From: JAKQDH01 sp029558835
Lineage (GTDB): Bacteria > Planctomycetota > Phycisphaerae > UBA1845
DNA length: 64,000 nucleotides
Direction: 5' to 3'
Assembly (NCBI GenBank): GCA_035356615.1
Contig: DAOQSN010000025.1
Span: 1-64,000, forward strand
The position numbers and the translations under genes are program-made. A model generated the notes under the pieces. The model saw only the letters and a list, made by a program, of their open reading frames with translations. It was not told the origin of the DNA and ran no database searches. Shown here in pieces: positions 18,414-25,993 of the stretch. Each line of letters starts with the position of its first letter. Within the stretch, counting starts at the first letter, position 1.

Positions 18414-18859
18414 CCTGGGTCCAGGCGCTGGGCACGCGGCCGACTCCGTCCGCCCTCCGGGCAGGAGCAGCAAGCGAAACTCACAGGCCATTCTCCAGGG
18501 ACCTCAGTCTCCGGATTCACCTGCTATGCGAGGATCACCAATCTCCGCCCTGTGCCCGCTTGGCGACGGATGCGCCCCCAAGGCGACGGTACCAACGATC
18601 CGGTAACGAAGCTTTCGTCGAAGTTCTTCCGCGTTCGTCCACAATGCGTGGTTGAGCTGTCCGGCGTCGAAATGCGCGTCGTGGAAGTCCTCTTTTTCGC
18701 ATGTGCGGATCACTGGGATCTCAACTCTGCAGGCGAAGCCCGCCTCGAAGTAGACGCCGGTCCGGGGGCGCTCACCGGGAGCTTGCCCAGCAACTGAGCT
18801 TCGCGGGAAGGGATTCCCCCGGACGCGGTCGGAGAAAGGACTGTCGCACCAGCAGGACC
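18414..18859. other. Gene-free region right of the dead transposase
   Basis: Contains a CCGCCCTCCGGGCAGGAGCAG hairpin-type sequence (near 18450) and a worn CCAGGGACCTCAGTCTCCGG palindrome (18495-18514). Beyond those I see no supportable gene or RNA. Frames open here lack ribosome sites and family resemblance. Confidence 0.5.
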
Positions 18860-19351
18860 TCACAGGCGCAGACGAAGTGGCTTCCGGCGAGGTCTGCTGC
18901 GTTTGTTGGCCTCTTCGTCCCACCGCTTGCCCAGAGCTTTGTACTTTGCTCCCGGCCCGTTCTGGCCCGCGAAGCCGCCCACGTCCCGGACGTCTGCCAT
19001 ACCCTCGGTATCGTCGATCAGACGTTGCAGGGCTCGCGTAGTGGGCCGGAGTTCGGAGTAGTTCCACAGCGCGGTTGCAAGGCGGCGCGCATCTTGAAGC
19101 TTCGCGTTGTGGCGCTGCAAGTACGCTTCTGCGGCGCGATCCGCGGCTGCACGTTGCCTTTCGAGGCCTTGTCGCGTCACACGCTGCGGTAGCGTCTCAG
19201 GCGAGGGGTCGCCAAGGTTGGGGTAGCAGTCCCAAAGGTCGGGCCCGAAGCACTTGTCCGGCGGTGCATCCTCCGCCAGGGCTTCGAACGCGGTGGCCAG
19301 CTGGTACATGTCAGCGACCCACTGCTCGACTTCGTGTGGCGGTTTCGGCAC
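18860..19351 (-). CDS. Hypothetical protein downstream of a restriction-modification gene
   Basis: About 163 residues, soluble, rich in Ala/Arg/Leu with long amphipathic helices (residues 65-115) and a basic C-terminus (KRSRPRRKPLRLRL). No family was recognised. The start is GTG at 19351, with a perfect GGAGGT five bases upstream (19357-19362), which supports a real gene. It begins 69 bp after the stop of the fused methyltransferase-endonuclease on the same strand. It could be an accessory, control or immunity factor, but nothing in its sequence shows this; an unrelated gene is equally possible. Confidence 0.55.
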   Translation of the reverse strand: MPKPPHEVEQWVADMYQLATAFEALAEDAPPDKCFGPDLWDCYPNLGDPSPETLPQRVTRQGLERQRAAADRAAEAYLQRHNAKLQDARRLATALWNYSELRPTTRALQRLIDDTEGMADVRDVGGFAGQNGPGAKYKALGKRWDEEANKRSRPRRKPLRLRL

Positions 19352-19420
19352 GATGCACCTCCAAGGTCGCAAGAAATCCGGGGCGCAACTCATAACCGCG
19401 AGATCGCGCAGCGCCGGGGT

Positions 19421-21130
19421 TCACGCCAGTTTCTTCGCCAACTCCTCGTCTAGAATCTCCCGTACGGTCAGCGGCACAATCACCTTGCCGGTCTTGCGGA
19501 AGTAGCGGTCGATCTCGGTCAGGGCATCGGCGGAGTAGTCAAAGGCCACGAAGAAGCCCTTGGTGCGGTTGGCCCGTTCCATCGCCGTCTCGAAGGCGTC
19601 GATGTCCGGGCGGCCGACCTTGTCTTTCTGTTTAACCTGGATGGGGTACCACGCATCCATGAATTCGTCAAAGACGTGGGTTTCACCTTTCTTCTTCACG
19701 CCCGTGGTCGGCATCGCGGACGCGGGGAAGATGCGGCCGTCGATGCCCAGGTCGCCGACTTGCGCCTTGTTGGGGATGCCGCCCAGGGCGATAACCGCCC
19801 AGTTCTCGAACTCGAACGGCGGAATCTGGCGCAGCTTCTCTTCCGTCCAGGGCAGGTCGCGCGTGACAAAGCCGCGTCCACTGCGCCAGAGCGTCTCGTC
19901 CTCACGCAGCTTGCACACGTCGCGAAGCCGCTTGGCCATGACGCGGCAGGCCGTGGGGCTGATGTCGATGCCAATCCACTGGCGGTCGAGAGTCTGTGCC
20001 GCGACCAACGCCGTTCCGCAGCCGCAGAACGCGTCGAGGACGATGTCGTTGGGGTTACTGCTGATCTTGATGATGCGTTCGAGGAGTACCAGCGGCTTCT
20101 GCGTCGGGTAGCCGAGACGCTCGGCCGCCAGCGCGCTAATGGGTGGGATATCGCTCCACAGGTCCTGCAACGGGGTTCCCGGCATGTCGTCGGCGAACTG
20201 CATGAGCCGGGGCATTCCGGTGGATCGGTGCGTGAGCTTACCGGCGTTCCAGAACTCGATGAGATTCTGCTTGGAGTACGCCCAGTATCGACGGTCGTAG
20301 GGACGAACCGCCTTGTACTCCATGCCCTGTTGAGGATGCTTCCACTCATCGTCAAGATCGGGTACCCATTCGGCGCCGGCGCGTTTCAGACGCTTCACGC
20401 GCCATTCGTAGCGGGTGTCACCGCCGGGCTTCGCGGCAGTCACGTCAGTTTCCTTATAGCGTCGTTCGTCCTCGGCCACATGGCGGTACTCTGATTCGAG
20501 GTACTCCAGATCATACGGCTTGTAGAGCGTGTTCCAAGTCCAGCGTTTGCCGCCCGTATAGAAGAACAGGTAGTCGCATATGCGTCCGTACTGCGACATG
20601 CCTTGTTTCGTGTCGCTGTGAGCGTGGCTGCGCTTCCAGACGATCATATTCTGGAAGTTGTTCTCGCCGAGAAGCTGATCCAACATCACCTTGACGTAAT
20701 GCCCAGCATGCCAGTCACAGTGGTAGTACAAGCTGCCGGTCTTCTTGAGCACGCGAGCCAGCTCGAAGCACCGTGGCCGCATGTAGTCGATGTACGCCTG
20801 CGTCGAGGCATGCCGGTCCTCGAAGGCCCGCTTCTCCTTCGTCTCGCCCCAGAAGACCTCGTAGTTGCGGTTGCTGTTGAACGGGGGGTCGATGTAGATC
20901 AGGTCCACGCACCCGTCGGGCAGTTTGCGGAGCTGGTCGAGACAGTCGCCGCAGTAGATGACGCGGGTGTCGATCAGCGCCGACGGGCGGGCGGAGGGGC
21001 GATCGTGCGCCAGCGACTCGACCCTCCCCTTGCCCCTCCCTGCCAGGGAGGGGGGTACAGCAGAGGCTGGGCCGGCGGGGGTACGTGCGGCGGCTCCCGG
21101 TCCTTTCGGTTTGGCGGGTCTTCGGACCAT
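19421..21130 (-). CDS. Fused DNA methyltransferase-restriction endonuclease
   Basis: About 569 residues. A beta-class amino-methyltransferase half has motif IV (IDPPFNSNRNYEVFWGE) near residue 82, a target-recognition stretch, then GYPTQKPLVLLERI and motif I (LDAFCGCGTALVAAQ) near 366-380. This is the IV-to-I order of type III Mod-like enzymes. The C-terminal 130 residues look like an Mrr-type PD-(D/E)xK nuclease: VGDLGIDGR, then YPIQVKQKDKVGRPDID, with Asp and the Q-x-K pair in place. One chain would therefore both methylate and cut DNA. The start is ATG 21130 (GTG 21154 possible). The N-terminal 50 residues include a translated family C repeat and may be unstructured. A small gene follows on the same strand. 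Confidence 0.85.
   Translation of the reverse strand: MVRRPAKPKGPGAAARTPAGPASAVPPSLAGRGKGRVESLAHDRPSARPSALIDTRVIYCGDCLDQLRKLPDGCVDLIYIDPPFNSNRNYEVFWGETKEKRAFEDRHASTQAYIDYMRPRCFELARVLKKTGSLYYHCDWHAGHYVKVMLDQLLGENNFQNMIVWKRSHAHSDTKQGMSQYGRICDYLFFYTGGKRWTWNTLYKPYDLEYLESEYRHVAEDERRYKETDVTAAKPGGDTRYEWRVKRLKRAGAEWVPDLDDEWKHPQQGMEYKAVRPYDRRYWAYSKQNLIEFWNAGKLTHRSTGMPRLMQFADDMPGTPLQDLWSDIPPISALAAERLGYPTQKPLVLLERIIKISSNPNDIVLDAFCGCGTALVAAQTLDRQWIGIDISPTACRVMAKRLRDVCKLREDETLWRSGRGFVTRDLPWTEEKLRQIPPFEFENWAVIALGGIPNKAQVGDLGIDGRIFPASAMPTTGVKKKGETHVFDEFMDAWYPIQVKQKDKVGRPDIDAFETAMERANRTKGFFVAFDYSADALTEIDRYFRKTGKVIVPLTVREILDEELAKKLA
21022..21056. repeat. Family C repeat inside the methyltransferase N-terminus
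   Basis: CCCTCCCCTTGCCCCTCCC followed by TGCCAGGGAGGGGG is a variant of the family C hairpin, lying in frame within the first 50 codons of the methyltransferase. On the minus strand it reads PPSLAGRGKGRVES. It lies upstream of the first conserved motif, so it may be tolerated as a disordered tail. Confidence 0.55.
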
Positions 21131-21489
21131 GCGGGCAGAATGACGTGCCTGCACCGCGGCGTCAACGTGCGCCGGTCAACGTGGTGGATCCGTTCCTACC
21201 CGACTGCCAGCCAACCTTGCCGAGCGGAGGGCCTCGCTGCCCTGAGGGCTGTGGCGGCCGGGCGAAAGGCCGCCCCCGGGGCTCTTGCCCTCCGTGCTGG
21301 CGGTAAACTTCGACATCCACGGGGCCCGCGTGGGGGTGTCCAGAGGTGGGGGTGCCCACCACGGGGACCCCCGCAGCAGAGGTGAGGCGTCGGGGGGCAA
21401 TAAGCCGCTCGCGCAGGCGTTGACCCAACTGAGGAGAAGCGACACAACGGGGTGTCTTCATAGGCGCGACGAACAGGAGGTCACGAGTG
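21131..21489. other. Divergent intergenic region
   Basis: Lies between the methyltransferase (minus) and a secreted-protein gene (plus), so it must hold promoters for both; no clear -35/-10 pair stands out. It contains hairpins GCGGCCGGGCGAAAGGCCGC (near 21250) and GGGGGTGCCCAC/GTGGGGACCCCC (near 21350). An AGGAGG at 21475-21480 serves the downstream gene. Confidence 0.5.
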
Positions 21490-22695
21490 ATGAACAGACG
21501 GAAATTGCTTGTATTCACGGCAGTTGTGGTAGGGATGGGTCTGGTGGCGTGGGTGGCCGGACCGACGTGGGGAGCGTCGCACGTGGTGCGCGGGTTAGCC
21601 TCGACCGGCGTGGCGGGGTCTGGGACGCTGGCGGGATCCGCGACGCCGACCGGCGCGGCCGAGGGAGTCTCCGGCGTCGAGTTGGTCTCCACCGTGGAGT
21701 CGGGCACGGAGATCAGCCCGGTCGTACCGGAACCGGGCGTGGTTTCGGGCATGGTGCTGCACCCTGCATCCGGCGATCCGGCGCCGCTGCCCGGTGCCGC
21801 GGTGTGGGCGTTCCGCGCGGGCAGGCACCATCAGCCCGAGCTGATGGGGATGACGGCCAGCGGTGACGACGGGAGCTTCGCGTTCGCGTCGCTCCCGCCG
21901 GGGGGTTACCTGCTGGTCGTATCGGCGGCGGATTACGCGCCGCAGGCGCGGCATCTGCCGGTACGCCCCGGCGAGACGACCGATTGCACGTTCGTTCTGC
22001 TGCCCGTCGGCGCGCCGGAGGAATTCGGCACGCTCGAGGGCTGCGTTACCGGTGTGACCGAGGACGGCGACGAGATTCCGTTGCCCGGGGCCCACCTGGT
22101 CCTGCTCGCCGCGGATGTCCCCATCCGCGAGGCCGTTGCTGGAGACGACGGTTGCTACGCGATGGAAGGGGTTCCGCCGGGTGAGTTCCTGCTGCGCGCC
22201 GGGGCACCGGGTTTCGCGCCGGCCGAGGCCACCGTTGTTGTGGTGGCCCATGAGACGACCGAGCAGAACTTCGTGCTTCAGCCGCCCGAGGATGGCGCGA
22301 TCACCGGCTGTGTCTCCGGCTTGCAGGATGACGGGACGCAAGTGCCCCTTCCGGGTGCCCACGTCGTGCTGATCCGGCACACCCACGTAGTTCGGCAGGT
22401 GACCGCGGGTGATGACGGCTGCTTCGCAATGACCGACGTTCCGCCCGGTGTGTACGGGTTGGGGGCCGGCGCCGAGGGCTATCGCCCGGTCGTCGAGCCG
22501 ATCGAGGTCGCCTCGGGCGAGTCCGTCGAGCACAGCTTCGTGCTGGAGCCGCTGCCGCCGCCGCCCCCGCCGCGGGAGGGCGCCTGCTGCCTGGGTGAGG
22601 AGTGCGTGGTCCTCCCGCCGCGGGCCTGCCACCGGCAGGGCGGCGAATATCAGGGCGACGGGACTGGGTGCGATCCGAATCCCTGCACGGAGTAG
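21490..22695 (+). CDS. Secreted carboxypeptidase-regulatory-like repeat protein
   Basis: About 401 residues. A signal peptide (RRKLLVFTAVVVGMGLVAWV, cleaved near GASH) is followed by three or four beta-sandwich repeats of the carboxypeptidase regulatory/SpaA-like type. Each repeat has GxV/T, then PLPGAxV, then TAGDDGxFAMTDVPPG and YxL. Repeats start near residues 80, 180 and 270. A Pro-rich linker leads to a Cys-rich tail (EGACCLGEECVV, then GDGTGCDPNPC) of a kind I associate with planctomycete secreted proteins. AGGAGG stands nine bases before ATG 21490; GTG 21487 is an alternative. The likely role is a cell-surface or extracellular adhesion or scaffold module. A strong hairpin 37 bp past the stop may end transcription. 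Confidence 0.8.
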   Translation: MNRRKLLVFTAVVVGMGLVAWVAGPTWGASHVVRGLASTGVAGSGTLAGSATPTGAAEGVSGVELVSTVESGTEISPVVPEPGVVSGMVLHPASGDPAPLPGAAVWAFRAGRHHQPELMGMTASGDDGSFAFASLPPGGYLLVVSAADYAPQARHLPVRPGETTDCTFVLLPVGAPEEFGTLEGCVTGVTEDGDEIPLPGAHLVLLAADVPIREAVAGDDGCYAMEGVPPGEFLLRAGAPGFAPAEATVVVVAHETTEQNFVLQPPEDGAITGCVSGLQDDGTQVPLPGAHVVLIRHTHVVRQVTAGDDGCFAMTDVPPGVYGLGAGAEGYRPVVEPIEVASGESVEHSFVLEPLPPPPPPREGACCLGEECVVLPPRACHRQGGEYQGDGTGCDPNPCTE

Positions 22696-22731
22696 GGCGC
22701 GGTCACATTCGAGCCTTCGGGCCGGGCTCGT

Positions 22732-22757
22732 GTGCCACTGCTCAAGAGCGGTGGCAC
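22732..22757 (+). terminator. Candidate terminator hairpin
   Basis: GTGCCACTGCTC, loop AA, GAGCGGTGGCAC: a 12-bp stem with one mismatch, 37 bp past the stop of the secreted repeat protein. There is no T-run, so intrinsic termination is uncertain. A related sequence recurs at 23203-23272, so it may also be a small dispersed repeat. Confidence 0.45.
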
Positions 22758-22864
22758 CCCGGACAGCGAGCGCGTGACGGTCTGTGGCCCAGGGGCGGCG
22801 CCTCTCCGCGGCACCTGTGACGGCCGCGACGGTCCTGCCCGGATCCGACATGACCGGCCAGCGC

Positions 22865-22927
22865 GTGCAACGCGACGACGGCGCTTCGAGGCTCTTGAGG
22901 CCTCGGGGCGCCGTCGTCGCGTTGCAC
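22865..22927. repeat. Perfect 20-bp inverted repeat
   Basis: Arms GTGCAACGCGACGACGGCGC (22865-22884) and its exact complement (22908-22927) enclose a 23-base centre that itself pairs (CGAGG with CCTCG). This is the longest perfect stem noticed in the window. It is intergenic, with no T-run. Confidence 0.8.
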
Positions 22928-23040
22928 ACAGGCCCCTCCTCAAGCCCGAATTTGCATCGCCCCCGTCGCTGGCAGGCAGCCCCGCGGCGCGTATCATCCT
23001 AAGTAGCTCCACGCAATGGGGAGGCCGAGGGTCGGAAGGG

Positions 23041-23137
23041 GGTGGCATGGCCAAGCGCAGCGCCGCCATGCTTGCCCGCGAGCGAAGGCCTGCCTCCCAC
23101 GACCGCATGCCGGCGCCTTCGGCTTGGGCATGCCACC
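23041..23137. repeat. Family A palindromic repeat, reference copy
   Basis: About 97 bp bounded by GGTGGCATGGCCAAGCGCAG and GGCTTGGGCATGCCACC, so GGTGGCATG is mirrored by CATGCCACC at the other end. Inside are GCGCCGCCATGC and GCATGCCGGCGCC, which also pair. Related copies lie at 29328, 31961, 51807, 54745 and (half) 56264. It is intergenic, upstream of the AmrS-like gene. Confidence 0.8.
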
Positions 23138-23202
23138 CGACTGGTCTCCCTGCTGCGTGGTCCTAGGTATGTAGTGAAGCGTCACGCGCTCGTTTTCGGG
23201 TG

Positions 23203-23272
23203 TGCCACTGGTCTCGATCAGTGCCGGGGGATGTCAGGCCGCGAGGTCAGCACTGCTCAAGAGCAGCGGCAC
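23203..23272. repeat. GTGCCACTG-type paired hairpins
   Basis: GTGCCACTGGTCTCGATCAG followed by TGCC, and CACTGCTCAAGAGCAGCGGC followed by AC. These are two hairpins related to the one at 22732-22757, just upstream of the AmrS-like gene. They could be a repeat family used as terminators or mRNA-end structures. Confidence 0.5.
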
Positions 23273-23312
23273 CAGGCGCCGTGCCCGGCTTGACGCGCGG
23301 AGGACACCCCGC

Positions 23313-24428
23313 ATGCCCGGCTCGATACAGCTTAAGCAACTCCTGGCCGACAACACGATGCCGGCCGCGCCGGAGTTGGTGCGCGCTCAGGAAGAAGGGG
23401 CGCTTGAATGCCTCGCTTGTGGGCATCGTTGCGTCGTCAAACCGGGGCGGACGGGCGTCTGTCGGGTGCGGTTCAATGAAGGCGGTCAGTTGCGGGTGCC
23501 GGCCGGGTACGTGGCCGGGTTGCAGGTCGATCCGATCGAGAAGAAGCCGTTCTATCATGCCTATCCGGGGCGCGAGGCGTTCTCGTTCGGCATGCTCGGG
23601 TGTGACTACCATTGCAGCTTCTGCCAGAACTGGATCAGCAGCCAGGTCTTGCGTGATGAGGCGGCGGTCGCCTTTCCCACGTTCTGCTCGGCCGAGCGGC
23701 TGGTCGAGCTGGCCGTCGAGCACCGGGTCCCCGTCATGGTGAGCACGTACAACGAGCCGCTGATCACGGCCGACTGGGCGGTGGATATCTTCAAGCTGGC
23801 AACTGCTGCGGGAATCGCGTGCGGGTTCGTCAGCAACGGGAACGCCACGCCGGCGGTGTTGGAGTTCATCCGGCCGTACGTGAGCCTCTACAAGGTCGAT
23901 TTGAAGGGGTTCGACGACAAGAAGTACCGGCTGCTCGGCGGCGTGCTTCAGGTCGTGTTGGACACAATCCGGCGGTTGAAGGAGATGGACTTCTGGGTCG
24001 AGGTGGTCACGCTGGTGGTGCCGGGGCTTAACGACGGCAATGACGAGCTGCGCCGGCTGGCGGAGTTCCTGGCCGGGGTGTCGGTGGACATTCCGTGGCA
24101 CGTGACGGCCTTTCATCCGGACTATAAGATGGGAGACACTCGCCGGACCCCGAGCGAGACGCTGGCGCGGGCGGCCGAGACGGGGACCCGGGCCGGACTG
24201 CGTTATGTGTACGCGGGCAACCTGCCCGGCGGCGTGGGCGACCGCGAGCATACTTACTGCCACTCCTGCGGGGCGCGGTTGATTTCGCGGGTGGGGTTCA
24301 GCGTCCGGGAGAATCGGATGCAGGGTTCGGCCTGCTACGCCTGTGGCACGCGGATCCCGGGAGTATGGGAGGTGGCGGGACCTGACGACCCCGTCAGCGC
24401 GGGCCGGCCACGCCCCGTCAGGCCCTAA
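23313..24428 (+). CDS. amrS: AmrS-type radical SAM enzyme (AmmeMemoRadiSam)
   Basis: About 371 residues. The radical SAM cluster motif is Cys-x3-Cys-x2-Cys in LGCDYHCSFCQNW (near residue 97). An N-terminal CLACGHRC and a C-terminal CHSC with CYACG give paired Cys motifs likely to bind metal. The strings NEPLI, VSNGN and VDLKGFDDKKY are as in the AmmeMemoRadiSam and pyruvate-formate-lyase-activase-like branch. The ATG at 23313 is preceded by GGAGGA. The partner genes that name the system (AMMECR1, Memo) are not in the window, and the substrate is unknown. It stands alone between repeat-rich gaps. Confidence 0.85.
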   Translation: MPGSIQLKQLLADNTMPAAPELVRAQEEGALECLACGHRCVVKPGRTGVCRVRFNEGGQLRVPAGYVAGLQVDPIEKKPFYHAYPGREAFSFGMLGCDYHCSFCQNWISSQVLRDEAAVAFPTFCSAERLVELAVEHRVPVMVSTYNEPLITADWAVDIFKLATAAGIACGFVSNGNATPAVLEFIRPYVSLYKVDLKGFDDKKYRLLGGVLQVVLDTIRRLKEMDFWVEVVTLVVPGLNDGNDELRRLAEFLAGVSVDIPWHVTAFHPDYKMGDTRRTPSETLARAAETGTRAGLRYVYAGNLPGGVGDREHTYCHSCGARLISRVGFSVRENRMQGSACYACGTRIPGVWEVAGPDDPVSAGRPRPVRP

Positions 24429-24835
24429 GCTGGCCCAGGGACGCCCCCCGGTAGCTCCGGCCCCCTGCGGCCGACGTGAGACACCACTGAGGTTCGTCGT
24501 TCCACGTGGCGGCGTCGGCGCTTCCTATGTCGCCCGCAGGGGGGCGGGGCCAAAGCACCCGGAGTTCTACCGGCATACCCGGCCGCTGGGGGGCACCGGC
24601 TTGACGGGCCTGGAAGCCGTGCGTAACGTACTTGTGTCCTATCCCCTGTTTTTCCGGACCTGGGGCGCACGGTCCGGGAATGGTGGTGTGGTTTGGGTCG
24701 GGCGGTCTCAAGGGTGTGCTATGGGACCGGCGATATCTCTACCAGGACTTCGGGCAGCAGGCCTGGGGCCTACATGTTCCTGATCGGTGGGCGTGTCGCT
24801 CACGTGAGGGGCAAGCAGTTCGGGAGTAATCGGCA
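24429..24835. other. Structured intergenic region before gap
   Basis: Holds an inverted pair GTAGCTCCGGCCCCCTGCGG (24451-24470) and CCGCAGGGGGGCGGGGCC...CCGGAGTTCTAC (24535-24571). It also has a GCGGCCGACGTGAGACACC element (24466-24484) of a small dispersed family, and a hairpin CCGGACC/GGTCCGG near 24660. The promoter for gap is presumably in the last 150 bp, but no clear consensus is visible. Confidence 0.5.
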
Positions 24836-25864
24836 ATGGCATTACGAGTAGGTGTGAACGGTTTCGGTCGGATCGGACGGCTGGTGACGCGCGTGATGGC
24901 CGCCCGTGGCAACGAGTTTGAAGTCGTGGCGGTGAACGATCTGTCCGATGTCCCGACCCTGCGGCAGTTGCTCATGTATGACTCCGTCCACGGACGCTTC
25001 AAGGGAACCGTCGAGGCGGCGGAGGACGGTCTGATCGTCAATGGCAAGAAGATCAAGGTATTGGGCGAGAAGGCCCCCGCCAACCTGCCCTGGCGCGACA
25101 TGAAGGTCGACGTGGTCATCGAATCCACGGGCGTCTTCACCAAGCGTGAAAGCGACAAGGGCGGCTATGCGGACCACCTCAAGGCGGGCGCGCGGAAAGT
25201 GATCCTCAGCGCCCCGGCCAAGGATGAACCGGACCTGACCGTGGTCATGGGCGTCAACCATGACCAGATCCGCCCGGAGCACAAGTGCCTGTCCAACGCG
25301 AGTTGCACGACGAACTGCCTCGCGCCGGTGGCCAAGGTGTTGCACGAGAAGTTCGGCATCGTCGAGGGGCTGATGACGACGGTGCACGCCTACACGAATG
25401 ACCAGCGCGTGACGGACATGATCCACAAGGATGCGCGCCGGGCGCGGGCGGCCGCCCTGAACATCATCCCCACCACGACCGGGGCGGCTCGGGCGGTCGG
25501 CAAGGTGCTGCCGGACCTGAAGGGCAAGCTCAACGGTTTCGCCCTGCGGGTTCCGGTGGCTGACGGCTCCGCGGTGGACCTGGTGATCACGCTGAAGAAG
25601 GCGGTGACGGCGGCCGAGATCAACGCGGCCCTGAAGGCGGCGGCCAACGGCGCGCTCAAGGGCATCCTCGAATACAGCGAGGACCCGCTGGTCAGCTCGG
25701 ACATCATCGGCACGCACGCCAGCTCGGTGGTGGACGGGCTGAGCACCATGACCATGCCGGCCGAGGGCGGCAACCTGGTGAAGGTCATCGCCTGGTACGA
25801 CAATGAGTGGGGTTACGCGGAACGTACGGCGGACTTGGCGGCCCTGGTGGGCAAGATGAAGTAG
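24836..25864 (+). CDS. gap: Glyceraldehyde-3-phosphate dehydrogenase (type I)
   Basis: 342 residues. The NAD-binding start is RVGVNGFGRIGRLVTR. The catalytic Cys157 is in SNASCTTNCLAP, and the catalytic His is in the following VHAYTNDQRVTD. WYDNEWGYAERT closes the protein. It interconverts glyceraldehyde-3-phosphate and 1,3-bisphosphoglycerate in glycolysis and gluconeogenesis. An insertion around residues 105-115 (RESDKGGYADHLKAGARKV) is as in many bacterial forms. It is followed by pgk after 129 bp, the next enzyme of the pathway, so joint expression is likely. Confidence 0.97.
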   Translation: MALRVGVNGFGRIGRLVTRVMAARGNEFEVVAVNDLSDVPTLRQLLMYDSVHGRFKGTVEAAEDGLIVNGKKIKVLGEKAPANLPWRDMKVDVVIESTGVFTKRESDKGGYADHLKAGARKVILSAPAKDEPDLTVVMGVNHDQIRPEHKCLSNASCTTNCLAPVAKVLHEKFGIVEGLMTTVHAYTNDQRVTDMIHKDARRARAAALNIIPTTTGAARAVGKVLPDLKGKLNGFALRVPVADGSAVDLVITLKKAVTAAEINAALKAAANGALKGILEYSEDPLVSSDIIGTHASSVVDGLSTMTMPAEGGNLVKVIAWYDNEWGYAERTADLAALVGKMK

Positions 25865-25993
25865 CCCGCGCGGGCAGTGGGCGCGGAAGGTACGGGACCG
25901 GACACGAAACGGACCCGATGGTAGGAGTTTCTGGGCGCGCCGGATCGGGACAGTCCCACCGGCGCGCCGCTCAGTTTGTTGCGGGTGATTGCC

